Source of the DNA: Desulforhopalus vacuolatus | GTDB taxonomy: Bacteria; Desulfobacterota; Desulfobulbia; Desulfobulbales; Desulfocapsaceae | Length of the DNA: 64,000 nt | Assembly (NCBI RefSeq): GCF_016918505.1 | Contig: NZ_JAFFPZ010000016.1 | Coordinates: forward strand, 1-64,000 | Direction: 5' to 3' | Shown: positions 7,877-17,587 of the stretch, one piece after another | Layout: each line of letters begins with the position of its first letter | How positions within the stretch are numbered: position 1 is the stretch's first letter | Notes under the pieces: model-generated | Database searches by the model: none | Seen by the model: only the letters and a program-made list of their open reading frames with translations | Told to the model about the DNA's origin: nothing | Made by a program: the position numbers and the translations under genes

Positions 7877-9288
7877 TTTTCCTCTCCGACGTTTGAGATG
7901 CCTAATAATTTCAGTTTAGAATGAATCGTCTTATAATCTATCTTCAACATACGGGCAGCTTTAGCCTTGTTACCCTTTGCAAGGATTAATACCTGGGAAA
8001 TGATTTTTCGTTCTATTACCTGGGTGTGTTGTCGCATAATTGTTTTAAATGAATAATTATCGTCCCATATAAATTCTTCATCAGGTATCAAATTAATGCT
8101 CTTTTTGGTGGACTGTGTATCTAACTGGGGCAACTCCTTCTCTGTAATCCTTTTGTCGGCAAGGAGCACTGCCCGGCGTATAGTTGAACGCAGCTGACGA
8201 ACATTCCCGGGCCAATCATAAGCGAGGAGAACCTCCATGGCTGAAGAGGTAATTCCAGTTATTTCTTTGTTTAATTCAACGAAGGCACTCTTCATAAATC
8301 TATCAACGAGGCAGGGAATGTCTTCCTTTCGTTCGCGAAGTGGCGGAATTCGAATGACAAATTCGTTTAATCTGTAATAAAGATCACTACGGAACGTCCC
8401 ATCGGCGATAGCGACCGTCAGATCCTGGTTGCTGGCGGCAAGAATACGGACATCTAATTTAATGGGTTCAGTACCGCCGACCCTGTACATTTCCTTTTCC
8501 TGGAGCACTCTCAGGAGTTTCGCCTGCGCATCTAATGGCATATTGGTAATCTCATCGAGCAAAATGGTTCCACCTTTTGCCTCCTCGAGCTTCCCAGGTT
8601 TCTCGTCCACGGCGCCAGTAAAAGCCCCTTTTTCGTGGCCAAAAAGTTCGCTCTCCAAAAGCGTCGGAACTATGGCCCCACAATCGATTGCATAAAAGGG
8701 GCCCGCTGACAGATGACTGGCATGGTGAATTGCATGAGAAACAAGTTCCTTGCCACTACCAGTTTCCCCAATAATTATTGTAGAAAAATTTGAATTAGCG
8801 ACCTTGTTCACTTTGACAACAAGCTCTTGTACAGCCTCGCTTGATCCCATCATTTCTCTCAAGCAAAAAGACTCACCGAACTGGCAGGAGAGATTCCTGA
8901 ATTTTTTCTTGAGATTACGTTCAGAAACTGCGCGTTGCACGATTCGGATTACATCATTATTATCAAAAGGCTTGGCCAGATAATCGTAAACTCCAGCCTT
9001 CACCATCTCCACCGCAGTTGAAATATCTGCATAGCCGGTTATCATGATGATTGGTAAATCCGGGTCAATATACTTCACTGCCTGCAGAACCTCCTTGCCA
9101 TCCATCCCCGACATCCGAAAATCCAGCAGCATGACATCAGGCAATTCAGACAGAATTAACTGTAAGGCTGTCTCCCCACCTGAGGCTGTTACCACTTCAA
9201 AATTTATCTTAGTCATCAAACGAGTAAGGACGCCACGCATTCCTTCCTCGTCATCAACGATCAGCGCCTTGAATATTTTAGGTTTCAT
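7870..9288 (-). CDS. Sigma-54 response regulator (NtrC family)
   Basis: A 472-residue activator of sigma-54 RNA polymerase. The receiver domain has phosphoacceptor D56 (LLDFRMSG) and K106 (AKPF). The AAA+ domain has GETGSGKE at 174-181, the sigma-54-contacting GAFTGA loop at 221-226, and ILLDEI as Walker B. The C-terminus (about 428-468) is a Fis-type helix-turn-helix (GNKAKAARMLKIDYKTIHSKL). All functional motifs are intact. It overlaps the upstream unknown gene by 4 bases and the Hsp20 gene by 7. The only strong sigma-54 promoter in the region is that of gvpA, so gvpA is the natural target; the kinase at 792-2264 is the likely phosphate source. Confidence 0.95.
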   Translation of the reverse strand: MKPKIFKALIVDDEEGMRGVLTRLMTKINFEVVTASGGETALQLILSELPDVMLLDFRMSGMDGKEVLQAVKYIDPDLPIIMITGYADISTAVEMVKAGVYDYLAKPFDNNDVIRIVQRAVSERNLKKKFRNLSCQFGESFCLREMMGSSEAVQELVVKVNKVANSNFSTIIIGETGSGKELVSHAIHHASHLSAGPFYAIDCGAIVPTLLESELFGHEKGAFTGAVDEKPGKLEEAKGGTILLDEITNMPLDAQAKLLRVLQEKEMYRVGGTEPIKLDVRILAASNQDLTVAIADGTFRSDLYYRLNEFVIRIPPLRERKEDIPCLVDRFMKSAFVELNKEITGITSSAMEVLLAYDWPGNVRQLRSTIRRAVLLADKRITEKELPQLDTQSTKKSINLIPDEEFIWDDNYSFKTIMRQHTQVIERKIISQVLILAKGNKAKAARMLKIDYKTIHSKLKLLGISNVGEEKW

Positions 9289-9938
9289 TTTAACACCGTA
9301 ATATCGCCACGAGGTTGAATAAATGGATACTTCACTCGAATATCTTTGTTAAGTAGATTCTCTATTGAGTGTAGCATACCCAAAAATAAAATTCCTGTTT
9401 CTCCGCCTGCGAGGGTAGTATTAATTTGCCCGGCGATATATTGATCACGTTTCTTCAACAGGGTCTTAATTACTTTCTCTCGAGAAACCTCTGGAGTAGC
9501 AGCTTCCTCAACATTACCAGGAACCAGGGTATTTTTAACCAGGTTGTATTCTTCCAGCAATAAGTCTGCTGATTCCGTTCCCATGAGAGTTGCGCCACTT
9601 TTTATTAAACGAAGGAGAAGTTGGTGATTCAAACTTCCTGTCCTGGCCACGTCCGTTACAATTTCAAGCTCTCGACCACAAACCGGCAAACCATCCTGGT
9701 AAAGACGAACCTTTTTGTCCTTTAGATCCAAACTCGTGACTATCCGGTCAATCTCCCCCCAAATTTCATTTATTAACCACACTTTCTGATTCCAGGATTT
9801 TTCTCCATGCTCTTTAAGACTCGCCTCCCGAATCAGTTCACTGAAAGATCCCATATCTTCCTGGGTATGGATGATCGGAATATGTATCAGTGTTCTTTCT
9901 TGAGCTTGCGATCCAGAGTCCTTGTTTTTAGTTTTCAT
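9285..9938 (-). CDS. Unknown 217-residue protein heading the gas vesicle operon
   Basis: I do not recognise a family with confidence. It is soluble, with no signal peptide or membrane segment. The N-terminal half is mixed (LIHIPIIHTQEDMGSFSEL, then VWLINEIWGEIDRIV). The C-terminal third contains KTLLKKRDQYIAGQINTTL and GETGILFLGMLHSIENLL, a layout that faintly recalls the RDxYIA...GxxH ending of TraB/PrgY-type proteins, though this is weak. It is the first gene of the run, overlapping the sigma-54 regulator by 4 bases (ATGA), which suggests translational coupling and a regulatory or sensing role. The ATG at 9938 follows a TAGGA-like site. A strongly degenerate sigma-54-like sequence upstream was not accepted as a promoter. 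Confidence 0.8.
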   Translation of the reverse strand: MKTKNKDSGSQAQERTLIHIPIIHTQEDMGSFSELIREASLKEHGEKSWNQKVWLINEIWGEIDRIVTSLDLKDKKVRLYQDGLPVCGRELEIVTDVARTGSLNHQLLLRLIKSGATLMGTESADLLLEEYNLVKNTLVPGNVEEAATPEVSREKVIKTLLKKRDQYIAGQINTTLAGGETGILFLGMLHSIENLLNKDIRVKYPFIQPRGDITVLK

Positions 9939-10189
9939 TAAATCCTACCTCATTACCCCACTTGGCCCCATGCAATCTTTGTGGAAAGATCCCTTGGAAC
10001 ATAAAGAAACGGTTAACCTCTTGATTCTAATCGGTGGAGTGGTCAAGAGTCTGCCGGAATTAGATATCCTATGGGATTAAAAAAAAACAGACAGTTTTTT
10101 TAAATTACAACAAGTAGAAATTGTATCCGTATTGGGTATGTTTTGGACCGACAAGAACTAAAACCGCTTATTTGTGCCGATCTTTTAAA
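9939..10189. other. AT-rich spacer between gas vesicle operon and IS remnants
   Basis: About 250 bases without a gene. This is the upstream region of the minus-strand operon beginning at 9938. No clear promoter was found; near 9981-9996 a TTGCA preceded at the right spacing by TTCCAC lacks the essential GG of a sigma-54 site. Confidence 0.5.
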
Positions 10190-11031
10190 AGAGTTACCTT
10201 TTTAAGACAAACATTCGCTTTAAGTTCCAAGCCATGGAAACAAGCGTCTATTCGCCGATAACGGATTCGACACCACGAAGAAAAAATTGCCGGAAGCCCA
10301 TTACATGTTTGATAATACCGAATACTGGTTCCATTGCCCTCTTTCTTTTTGTATAAAGATTGCTCCCTTCATCAGTTCTCATTTTATATCACATTTTACA
10401 GACTGAATCTGCATCTTCTGACAAAGCGTTAACACCGCCCTGGGCATTGCACGCCTGCTCAAACCCTTTACCAGACGTGAGCATGATTCGAGAATCCTCG
10501 TCAGTTAAATTGACCTGGTCTTTCTTTCGGGGACCAGATTCAGGTGACCTGGGTTCAGGTCCGCGTGTTTTTTTACCAGTCTTCTTTGCTTTTTCTTTAC
10601 GTGTGGCTACTTTTCCTTCATATTCCTGTTGGAGACATATCGTTCACCCGCACGTTGCTCAATCTTTTCTTTGGCTTTGGCAATAGCAATAGCAATAAGA
10701 CGATCTTGACGCCGAGATAATTCTTCAGGGATATCCATTTCATCAGGAGTCTTTTCTGAATCAGATTTTTCGGCAAGCCGCATAAGATCCTGAACTTCAG
10801 CTTGCAATTTTTTTCAAGCTTACAGGCATGCCCCCCAGCTCAAAGCATGATTTTTGGAGGCGTTGGCTTTAACTTTGGTTCCATCAAGACTAACCTTACC
10901 ACGTTTTATGATTTCCATTTCACGGGCAAGTGCCAAAATCTGAACAAAAAGAGGTTGAAGTTGGTTGAGAAAGCGTTTGCGGAATGTGGCTATGGTATCA
11001 TGATCACTCACCATTTGCGTAAACTGAAAAA
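10190..11031 (-). pseudogene. IS1182-family transposase remnant
   Basis: The minus strand keeps recognisable IS1182 segments in shifting frames. In order they are SDHDTIATFRKRFLNQL with REMEIIKRGKVSLDGTKVKANASKNHALSW (to 10820), AEVQDLMRL with DMDIPEELSRRQDRLIAIA (10607-10807), KDQVNLTDEDSRIML with GKGFEQACNAQGGVN (about 10420-10550), and the C-terminal KRKRAMEPVFGIIKHVMGFRQF (about 10250-10330). The frame changes in a G6 run near 10840-10850 and again close to an A7 run near 10810. The stretch between GGVN and KRKRAMEP is missing, and a TAG replaces the usual Trp in GE-W-TLV. It cannot make an active transposase. Confidence 0.85.
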
Positions 11032-11301
11032 CTATTCGGAATTACTCTCCAGACCGAAATAAATTTCTGGTCCCAGACCAGGGAATTCCAACATCCTTAC
11101 TTGTAACGATGAAAGTGGCGTGACATGGTGAAAAACTTGCCCGGCTAACTCGATGATCGTCAGAGTGATATGGGAACAGGCCTTCAGGATTCTTTCCGCT
11201 GTTGGAGAAGCCGTTTCCTTCCTGGGATTTTCTGCGTGGAGGCCAGTCAGCAGGACAAAATCATCAATTCTTTCGGTTAAAACTTTTGGTTTAGTAGTCA
11301 T
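11032..11301 (-). pseudogene. Internally deleted transposase remnant (IS1634/DUF4277-like ends)
   Basis: An 89-residue frame that joins a transposase-like start (TERIDDFVLLTGL) directly to a transposase-like end (TAERILKACSHITLTIIELAG, HHVTPLSSLQVRMLEFPGLGPEIY). The catalytic middle is absent, so this is a deletion derivative, not a gene with a function of its own. Its stop codon abuts the N-terminal end of the IS1182 remnant. The family assignment is from memory of the two end motifs and is moderate. Confidence 0.55.
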
Positions 11302-11547
11302 CCCGGCAGTTAATCAAAAAAAAGAATAAATTGAAATAATTTTAGGAGAATGGTGAAAAATAATACTATTATTACAAGAAAAAATCAACTATTTTAACGT
11401 TAAAACAGTGAGTTAATCCTATTTTTTTGTAAATTAAGTTTTCGAAACCTGGTTTTAAGTCCGCCAGGCTCCTGGTGCGCTGTATAACTTAATTCCTCGC
11501 ATTTGCAACGAAGTCTGCTATATCTTTCCCCCAACAAAGGAGAAAAC
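11302..11547. other. AT-rich gap between IS remnants
   Basis: About 245 bases of AT-rich sequence with homopolymer runs between two IS remnants facing away from each other. No gene is seen. It may hold the decayed ends of the two elements, but I could not pair their inverted repeats. Confidence 0.4.
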
Positions 11548-12274
11548 ATGGCACCTCGCTACAGAGTGACACTCACCGATGAAGAACGAAGCAAACTTGA
11601 GACTATTTCATCAAAGGGAAAAAGAGCAGCCCGCACAGTACTCTATGCCAGGGCATTGCTGTTACTCGATGTCGGGGAGCCGGGCCCCAGGTGGACCGTC
11701 GTCAAGGTGGCAGAATCCCTGGGAGTAACTACTCGAAGCCTTGAGCACCTGAAAAAACGTTTTGTTGAGGAAGGCTTCACAGCAGCCATTACTCGCAAAA
11801 AACGTGTCAAGCCACCGCGGAAGATTCAATTTGGTCGAGAGTTTGAAGTTCACTTGTTAGCATTGGCGTGTTCTCCAGCCCCTGAAGGTCACGAAAGATG
11901 GACGGTACGGCTTTTGGCTGAGAAAATGGTGGAACTCAAAATGGTTTCCAGTGTTTCTCTTATGACAGTTTGTAATACTTTAAAAAAAACGAACGTAAGC
12001 CTCACCTGAGTAAATACGAAAGATTCCACCAGATAAAAATGCAAGCTTTGTGGCGACAATGGAAGATGTGCTTGAGGTGTACGCACGTTTATATGACACT
12101 GAGTATCCAGTGATTTGCATGGACGAATCAAGCATCCAGCTCATCGGTGAGGTTCACGAACCAAGCCCTGCAGAGCATGGAGCAATTCGAGATAACCGCC
12201 AAATTCCAGTGAAATGGCGTTTTATGGCCAAAGACGCACGAATTAAACTGAAACGTCTACATCCGAATATTTAA
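11548..12274 (+). pseudogene. IS630-family transposase remnant
   Basis: The ATG at 11548 has AAGGAG upstream and opens an IS630-type N-terminus with a helix-turn-helix (VVKVAESLGVTTRSLEHLKKRF) that runs in frame to 12009. The frame breaks in an A8 run near 11983-11990 and again before 12050. It then resumes as FVATMEDVLEVYARLYDTEYPVICMDESS, which holds the first Asp of the DDE triad. The text jumps from AEHGAIRDN to the C-terminal WRFMAKDARIKLKRLHPNI. The second Asp and the Glu of the DDE triad lie in the deleted part. Inactive. Confidence 0.85.
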
Positions 12275-12332
12275 GTTTTACTGTATATTAGATTATAAAC
12301 AGGGTTAAAGATATACAGAATACCCTGTAGAT

Positions 12333-12375
12333 AAAAAGAAAACTCGCCTTCCCGGAGAGTTACTCCAGAAAGGCG
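12333..12375 (-). terminator. Terminator of ssrA
   Basis: On the minus strand a stem CGCCTT...AAGGCG with an inner GGAG/CTCC pairing is followed by TTTTCTTTTT. It lies 17 bp beyond the CCA end of tmRNA. Confidence 0.8.
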
Positions 12376-12391
12376 TGTTGTCTTTTTTAAA

Positions 12392-12756
12392 TGGTGGAGG
12401 CGGGGGGAGTCGAACCCCCGTCCGAAAATGCTCCCCTCCCGTATCTACATGCTTAGTTCCAAATTTTAATCTCACTCCAGGAACTCAGTCGGAACATAGA
12501 TTTCCTGGAGCCAGCCTGTAAAATCTCGCCGTTTGAAAGACAGACAACCGTCAAACAGCCAGCCCGTTGAGTCGACGCCCCGGTTCCAGACTTACGGACA
12601 AAGTCTGGTGGAGCGGCTATATGACTGCTTCTTAAGCAGCTACAGCGTAGTTATAATCGTCTGCGATTATATTAAAGTTCTACCATTTAACGAGAAGATA
12701 GAATCTCGGCATGCAACGATGAGCTTACACATCCCCGTCGAATCCGTTTCGCCCCC
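12392..12756 (-). ncRNA. ssrA: tmRNA
   Basis: About 365 nt. The 5' end reads GGGGGCGAAACGGATTCGAC and the 3' end GGGGTTCGACTCCCCCCGCC then TCCACCA, forming the tRNA-like domain with encoded CCA. The tag reading frame lies at 12632-12664: resume codon GCA and peptide ADDYNYAVAA followed by TAA, so the full tag is (A)ADDYNYAVAA. tmRNA with SmpB rescues stalled ribosomes and marks the product for proteolysis. smpB lies just upstream on the same strand. The 3' end borders a region of decayed IS elements and the gas vesicle cluster. Confidence 0.97.
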
Positions 12757-12813
12757 TTGATTATTTTGTTTGACTCAAGTGAAGATCACATATCGATTCC
12801 CGATACCCGATCT

Positions 12814-13272
12814 TTAATATTTCTGACGCATTTCGCGCTGCATATCACGAGTGCTTTGTTTTTCCTTCAGCGAAGCTCGTTTGTCGTAAAGCTTCTTCCC
12901 TCGGGCAAGGCCCAGTTCAACTTTGGCTTTACCACTCTCAATAAAATATATCTTCAATGGAATAAGCGCAAGGCCCTTCTCCCGTAATTTTCCGATTAAT
13001 TTATTAATTTCGCGACGTTTCAACAGCAATTTGCGCACTCTCAGCGGTTCATTGGGGTTGTGGGTGGCGAAATCATATTGAGAAATGTGGACGTTATACA
13101 TCATCATCTCACCGCGGGCATCGATGTTACAATAGCCATCCTTCAGGTTGGCTCTGCCAGCACGCAGAGATTTTACCTCTGGCCCGGAGAGCACCATTCC
13201 CGCCTCAATCTTTGTGTCAATCTGGTACTCATGCCAGGCTTTCTTGTTCTGTGCAACTACTTTAATTCCCAT
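12814..13272 (-). CDS. smpB: SsrA-binding protein SmpB
   Basis: 152 residues of SmpB, which carries tmRNA to stalled ribosomes. Typical segments are [70 protein letters not shown] and the basic C-terminal tail [27 protein letters not shown]. The ATG at 13272 is preferred over one at 13302 because GGAGG lies 7 bases before it. The tmRNA gene follows after about 60 bases, the common smpB-ssrA order. Confidence 0.97.
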   Translation of the reverse strand: MGIKVVAQNKKAWHEYQIDTKIEAGMVLSGPEVKSLRAGRANLKDGYCNIDARGEMMMYNVHISQYDFATHNPNEPLRVRKLLLKRREINKLIGKLREKGLALIPLKIYFIESGKAKVELGLARGKKLYDKRASLKEKQSTRDMQREMRQKY

Positions 13273-13336
13273 AACATCTCCTCCCCCGTGGACTCTTTCC
13301 ACACGGGCTCTGCCGGCACAGGCCGGGTTTTGGGTT

Positions 13337-15130
13337 TTACTCTAAGGTTACCCGCAGGGCCTCCTGCCAGGTGGTGACACCGTGTTTGACCTTGTCCCAG
13401 GCGTCCTCTCGCAGGGTAGTCATCCCTTCACGGATGGCAACCTGTTTCATCTCCCTGGAATCGGCCCCGCCAGAGATCATCTTCTTCAAATGACTGGAGA
13501 ATGGCAATACCTCAAAGACACCGCAGCGTCCACGATATCCGGTATTGCGACACTCACTGCATCCTTTACCCCGGGTCAGCTCCAGCTGTTGCCCCGGTTC
13601 TACAGGAAAACCAGCCCGCGCCAGTTCATCGCTCTGCATGGTGTATTTTTCGGTGCAGTGCGGGCAGACAGTTTTCACCAGTCGCTGCGCCATACAGCCT
13701 GTCAGTGAAGTAGATATCATAAACGGTGGAAGCCCGAGGTCAAGGAGGCGTACCACAGAAGAGACAGCATCGTTGGTATGCAGAGTGGAAAAAACAAGGT
13801 GACCGGTCATCGCTGCCTGTATCGCATGGACCGCAGTCTCCTTATCACGAATTTCACCAACCATGATAATATCCGGATCCTGTCTCAGGATATTCCGCAG
13901 GATGGTGGAAAACGTCACATCAATGGCCGGCTGCACGGCAATCTGATTAAACTCCTCGTACACCATCTCCACCGGATCTTCAATGGTGATGATATTCTTC
14001 TCCGGCGTGGCAACTTCTTTAAGGGTGGAATAGAGGGTGGTTGATTTTCCGCTGCCCGTAGGTCCCGTCACCAGCACGATGCCGTGGGATGCGTTCATGA
14101 AGCCTTTATAGACGCTGAAATCCCGCTCGCTGAAACCGAGGCCATCGAGATTCTGAAAAACTGTCGTCGAATCGAGCACCCGCAAGACTGCCTTCTCCCC
14201 GAAGGAGACCGGTACGGTAGAGACACGAATCTCCACATCCCTGCCGTCCATACCAACCTTGATGCGACCGTCCTGCGGGCGACGCTTCTCGGCGAGATCG
14301 AGACTGGCAAGGAATTTAATACGCGCCACTACCGCCGCATGCACCGCCTTGGGCAGAGTGTAAATGGTGTGCAGCAGGCCGTCAATGCGAAAGCGTACAA
14401 GGCAGACGTCCCGCTTTGGCTCAATATGGATATCACTCGCCCGCTGTTCCAGCGCATAATGAAAGAGGTGATTCACCGCCTTCTTAATGTGCTGATCGGA
14501 GGAGGTGAGCTCGTCCGCGTTTGAGATCTTGACGTAGCGTTCAAGGTTGCCAATATCCAGCGACGCACTTGAGCCAACGGAGGAGAACTGATCCTCAGCG
14601 GCAGAGATCGACTTCTGGAAACCAAAAAATTCCTTAATGATGCGCAGAATATCACTGCGGGTGGCGATCACCGGAGTGGTCTTCAGCTGACTGGTCTGCT
14701 CAATATCCGCCAGCACCGACTGTGAATCAGGGTTGTAAATCGCCATCTCCAGCAAACCATTTTCAATGCGGAGGGGCAGGATAGTGTGGTTGATGGCGAA
14801 GTTGCGCGGGATGGTACTGGTCGCGACACTCATGTCGAGTTCCAGCGGATCAAGTTTGCAGAAGGGAAGTTTCCGGGATTTGGCGACAGCCCGCATGATC
14901 AGCTCTTCGTCAATCTTCCGCCTGCCACCGGACACCGTGAGATTAAGCGAGGCAATAATATCGACCATATCGGGGTAGTTCTTGTCACGCTGCCCATTCT
15001 TTACCGCCTGCCGTGTAAGTTTCTGACGCTGTTTCGGTGCCTCAACTTCGATAAATTCCCTCTGACTCGCCGTCAGCACCTGCATTTGCTCCAACAGCTG
15101 CACAATTTTTCCACTCTGCAGAAATCTCAT
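13337..15130 (-). CDS. GspE/PilB-family secretion or pilus assembly ATPase
   Basis: A 597-residue hexameric ATPase. The N-terminal T2SSE_N-like region spans about 50-170. The core has RASDIHIEP, the Walker [10 protein letters not shown] at 356-364, the Asp box ([13 protein letters not shown], about 421-434), the His box ([12 protein letters not shown]), and a C-terminal zinc site with two CxxC pairs (CPHC and CSEC). It powers extension of type IV pili or a type II secretion pseudopilus. No other pilus or secretion gene is adjacent, so it is an orphan in this window; the pilin-like protein at 52.3 kb is a possible but distant client. A peptidase gene lies 40 bp upstream on the same strand. Confidence 0.92.
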   Translation of the reverse strand: MRFLQSGKIVQLLEQMQVLTASQREFIEVEAPKQRQKLTRQAVKNGQRDKNYPDMVDIIASLNLTVSGGRRKIDEELIMRAVAKSRKLPFCKLDPLELDMSVATSTIPRNFAINHTILPLRIENGLLEMAIYNPDSQSVLADIEQTSQLKTTPVIATRSDILRIIKEFFGFQKSISAAEDQFSSVGSSASLDIGNLERYVKISNADELTSSDQHIKKAVNHLFHYALEQRASDIHIEPKRDVCLVRFRIDGLLHTIYTLPKAVHAAVVARIKFLASLDLAEKRRPQDGRIKVGMDGRDVEIRVSTVPVSFGEKAVLRVLDSTTVFQNLDGLGFSERDFSVYKGFMNASHGIVLVTGPTGSGKSTTLYSTLKEVATPEKNIITIEDPVEMVYEEFNQIAVQPAIDVTFSTILRNILRQDPDIIMVGEIRDKETAVHAIQAAMTGHLVFSTLHTNDAVSSVVRLLDLGLPPFMISTSLTGCMAQRLVKTVCPHCTEKYTMQSDELARAGFPVEPGQQLELTRGKGCSECRNTGYRGRCGVFEVLPFSSHLKKMISGGADSREMKQVAIREGMTTLREDAWDKVKHGVTTWQEALRVTLE

Positions 15131-15170
15131 TTTCTTCCACCGATATTCTTCTCTTTTTACACGTTTCTCT

Positions 15171-17084
15171 TTACCGTTTTGTCTTCTTTCCCTTTAATTC
15201 TCTGGATAATTCGCCCGTATGTTGTACCGCTTCCTCATAAGTTTGTACACTGAATTTTTCACTCTGTTTTTGATAGTACGGGGTGCGCCCGGGGTCAATC
15301 CGCATCGCCTTCCGCTCCGCCTCAAGAGCCAGATCAGTCTTGCCGTTGGCCCAGTAGACCGAAGCAAGAGTATCGTAAAAAAAACCTGTCGGCTGCATCT
15401 CCACCGCCTGTAAAGCAAGAAGGAGCGCCCTTTGAGGATCGCGCAGGGCGAGGTCGTGGCTGGCGACCAGCATCCAGGCGAGGTTATTGACGGTCACGGG
15501 ATTGGTGGGATCAAGCAACAGTGACTGTTCATAGGAGACAATACCCTCAGCCTCCCGCTGCCGTTCCACCAGCACATCACCGAGCTGCCGATACCAGGCG
15601 GCCGCTCTGACAAGAGAACGCTTCTGGTGTTCGACAAGAGCCTGATCTTCCAGAGTAAATCTGGGCATATTACCCCCTCCCGCGACGGAGAGATCCTGCT
15701 GCGGAGAGAAGATATTGCCGCCCACACTCACGGCCACGATGAGAAACCAGAAAGCAATAGTGCTATAAATCAGGCGGCTGTGTGCCTGTTGCAGCTGCGG
15801 ATCAGCATCTACCCGATGGAGGAAATCAATGCGTTCGGCAAGACCGTAGTGGTGCCAGTTCTTCTCCTCGCGGGTGCCGGTGATCCGGGCAATCTTCTCA
15901 AAGGTGGAGATGAGCGGTGCGGCTGTACCCATTGCTTTGCAGCTGTAGAGGTCAGCCTGGCGCTCGAAGTTGCGGATAAACCAGCCGAAGATGAAGCGGA
16001 AGAAGAGTACCAGGGCGAGAAGTGCCGGAATTGAGGTAACAATGGTGGCAGAACTGGCCGGGGAAAAACCCAGGGCGAGAAAAATTGACCGGGGAAAACT
16101 CCACGACAGAAGCATGCTCGAGAGCGGATCAAGCAACACATCAATTATCCCGGAAAATCCGACGATAATCAGCAGGTAAAGGATGAGATGCCCTTTCTTT
16201 ACGTGACCGATCTCATGGGCGAGTACCGCTTCCCGCTCTTCTACGGTGAGCAGATTGAGGAGGGCGGGGGTAAGGAGCACCGCGCGGAATCCAGGCAGGA
16301 TTCCTACTACCGCCGCAGTGATCGCCCTGCCCTCATGCAGCGGCCAGAGAAAAAGATTGGCGGTGAAGTGCTGACTGCGACAGAAGGCCTCCAGCTGGTC
16401 ACGGATCTCCCCCGGAGGCATTGGCGTACAGCCCCAGATGCGGCGGAGAAGTGTCGGCAGCAGTAACAGCACCATGAAGGCGAGGAGGATAAAACCGCCG
16501 ATGCCGTCGAGAAAGGTTCGCAGGGGAGACTGCGGGAACAGCCCAACCAGATCATAGAGCAGCGAGATCAGCAGCCAGGGGAGCAATATCGGCAGGGTGT
16601 TCCTCAGGTTGGAGACCATCGTCTGTCTCACGGTGAAGTGTATCCCGGTAACCTGTGACATCGCCAGTCGGCCAGCGACCCAGACCACCGACAGCAAACC
16701 GAGAAAGAGCGCCAGCCCGCCAGCACCCTGCACTGCGGTAAACGTTTGAGCCAGCGGCAGCCGGGCGAGATACCAGCCGGGTTCACACAGGAAGAGAATC
16801 AACTCGAAAACACCCAGTGCCACCCAGGAGAGTACCGTTTCTGTGCGGCAGGGGTTGTCGCCACACCGCATCCGCCAGGCAAAGATTGCCCTGGCAGCGC
16901 GTTTCCAGCAGTAAAAAATCGCCACGAGCAAGGGCAGAGCGAGGAAAAACGGCAGCAGGGGCTGGTCGCTGGCTCCCCTCGCATTGAAAAGAAAAATAGC
17001 GACGATGAAAAGAATTATATTGTTGTACATAAGAGCAGTCCCCAGGGCTGCAGGTACCCGGTATTCAGAATGGAAGATCCTCAT
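15171..17084 (-). CDS. Membrane-bound M48 family metallopeptidase with C-terminal TPR repeats
   Basis: 637 residues. Several membrane segments fill residues 20-210. The zinc site is HEIGH at 290-294 with the third ligand E374 in FERQAD. More membrane segments follow (305-370, about 430-450), then TPR-like repeats from about residue 500 (AAWYRQLGDVLVERQREAEG, DPTNPVTVNNLAWMLV, YDTLASVYWANGKTDLALEAERKAM). M48 enzymes of this kind degrade or process membrane proteins, as HtpX does; the TPR end probably selects partners. The start at 17084 has no clear ribosome site, and a Met at codon 19 is an alternative. It lies 40 bp before the GspE/PilB gene. Confidence 0.9.
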   Translation of the reverse strand: MRIFHSEYRVPAALGTALMYNNIILFIVAIFLFNARGASDQPLLPFFLALPLLVAIFYCWKRAARAIFAWRMRCGDNPCRTETVLSWVALGVFELILFLCEPGWYLARLPLAQTFTAVQGAGGLALFLGLLSVVWVAGRLAMSQVTGIHFTVRQTMVSNLRNTLPILLPWLLISLLYDLVGLFPQSPLRTFLDGIGGFILLAFMVLLLLPTLLRRIWGCTPMPPGEIRDQLEAFCRSQHFTANLFLWPLHEGRAITAAVVGILPGFRAVLLTPALLNLLTVEEREAVLAHEIGHVKKGHLILYLLIIVGFSGIIDVLLDPLSSMLLSWSFPRSIFLALGFSPASSATIVTSIPALLALVLFFRFIFGWFIRNFERQADLYSCKAMGTAAPLISTFEKIARITGTREEKNWHHYGLAERIDFLHRVDADPQLQQAHSRLIYSTIAFWFLIVAVSVGGNIFSPQQDLSVAGGGNMPRFTLEDQALVEHQKRSLVRAAAWYRQLGDVLVERQREAEGIVSYEQSLLLDPTNPVTVNNLAWMLVASHDLALRDPQRALLLALQAVEMQPTGFFYDTLASVYWANGKTDLALEAERKAMRIDPGRTPYYQKQSEKFSVQTYEEAVQHTGELSRELKGKKTKR

Positions 17085-17357
17085 TGGAGGTGAGAAAATG
17101 TAACTCCCTTCTCCATCCTTCCCTGTTTAATTTAAAAAATCTTTATTCTCAAATGCTTTTACCTTCCTTCGTGTTCCTTTGCGTTCTTCAATATTTTTTT
17201 GTTGTCCACGGGTTTTTGAGAAGACAGTCTCTGTGGCAGCTGATGTCAAAGGGAAAGCCGCCTGCCACTGTCGTTTGATTTTTCGTCAGATATTTAGATT
17301 TCGGTTGACTTTTTTTCCCCACTGCATTTTATTGGTAAGTTTATCATTTTATGATAC
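17085..17357. other. Spacer with probable tRNA promoter
   Basis: No gene is seen. TTGACT at 17305 and TTTATT at 17328, 17 bp apart, could be the promoter of the tRNA gene that follows. Near 17150-17195 there is a copy of the CCTTCCTTCGTGTTCCTT module repeated elsewhere in the window. Confidence 0.45.
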
Positions 17358-17433
17358 GGGCGCATAGCTCAGTTGGTAGAGCCATCGGCTCATAACCGAT
17401 CGGTCGCAGGTTCGACCCCTGCTGCGCCCACCA
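17358..17433 (+). tRNA. tRNA-Met (CAT anticodon)
   Basis: 76 nt with encoded CCA. The acceptor stem pairs GGGCGCA with TGCGCCC, the D arm is AGCTCAGTTGGTAGAGC, the anticodon stem ATCGG/CCGAT encloses CTCATAA, and the T arm reads GGTTCGACC within a G-C stem. The anticodon stem lacks the three G-C pairs of initiator tRNA, so elongator Met is most likely. An Ile tRNA with a lysidine-modified CAT anticodon cannot be fully excluded. Confidence 0.95.
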
Positions 17434-17587
17434 CTTTTTTCAGCAGGCATGAGTGCATGAAGCCTCTTCGTTTGACCATACCGCCGTCAGTTAAGGCGGG
17501 ACAAACAGCATTGTCCTCCGCCTCCCAGGCAAACAAAACCCACGGGATCAAGGCGGAAACAGCAGGGACGCAGAGGCCAACAAGGTG

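Noticed and set aside
9976-9996. Possible sigma-54 promoter for the operon beginning at 9938
   Set aside because: TTCCAC-N5-TTGCA has the right spacing and -12 part but lacks the essential GG at -24.
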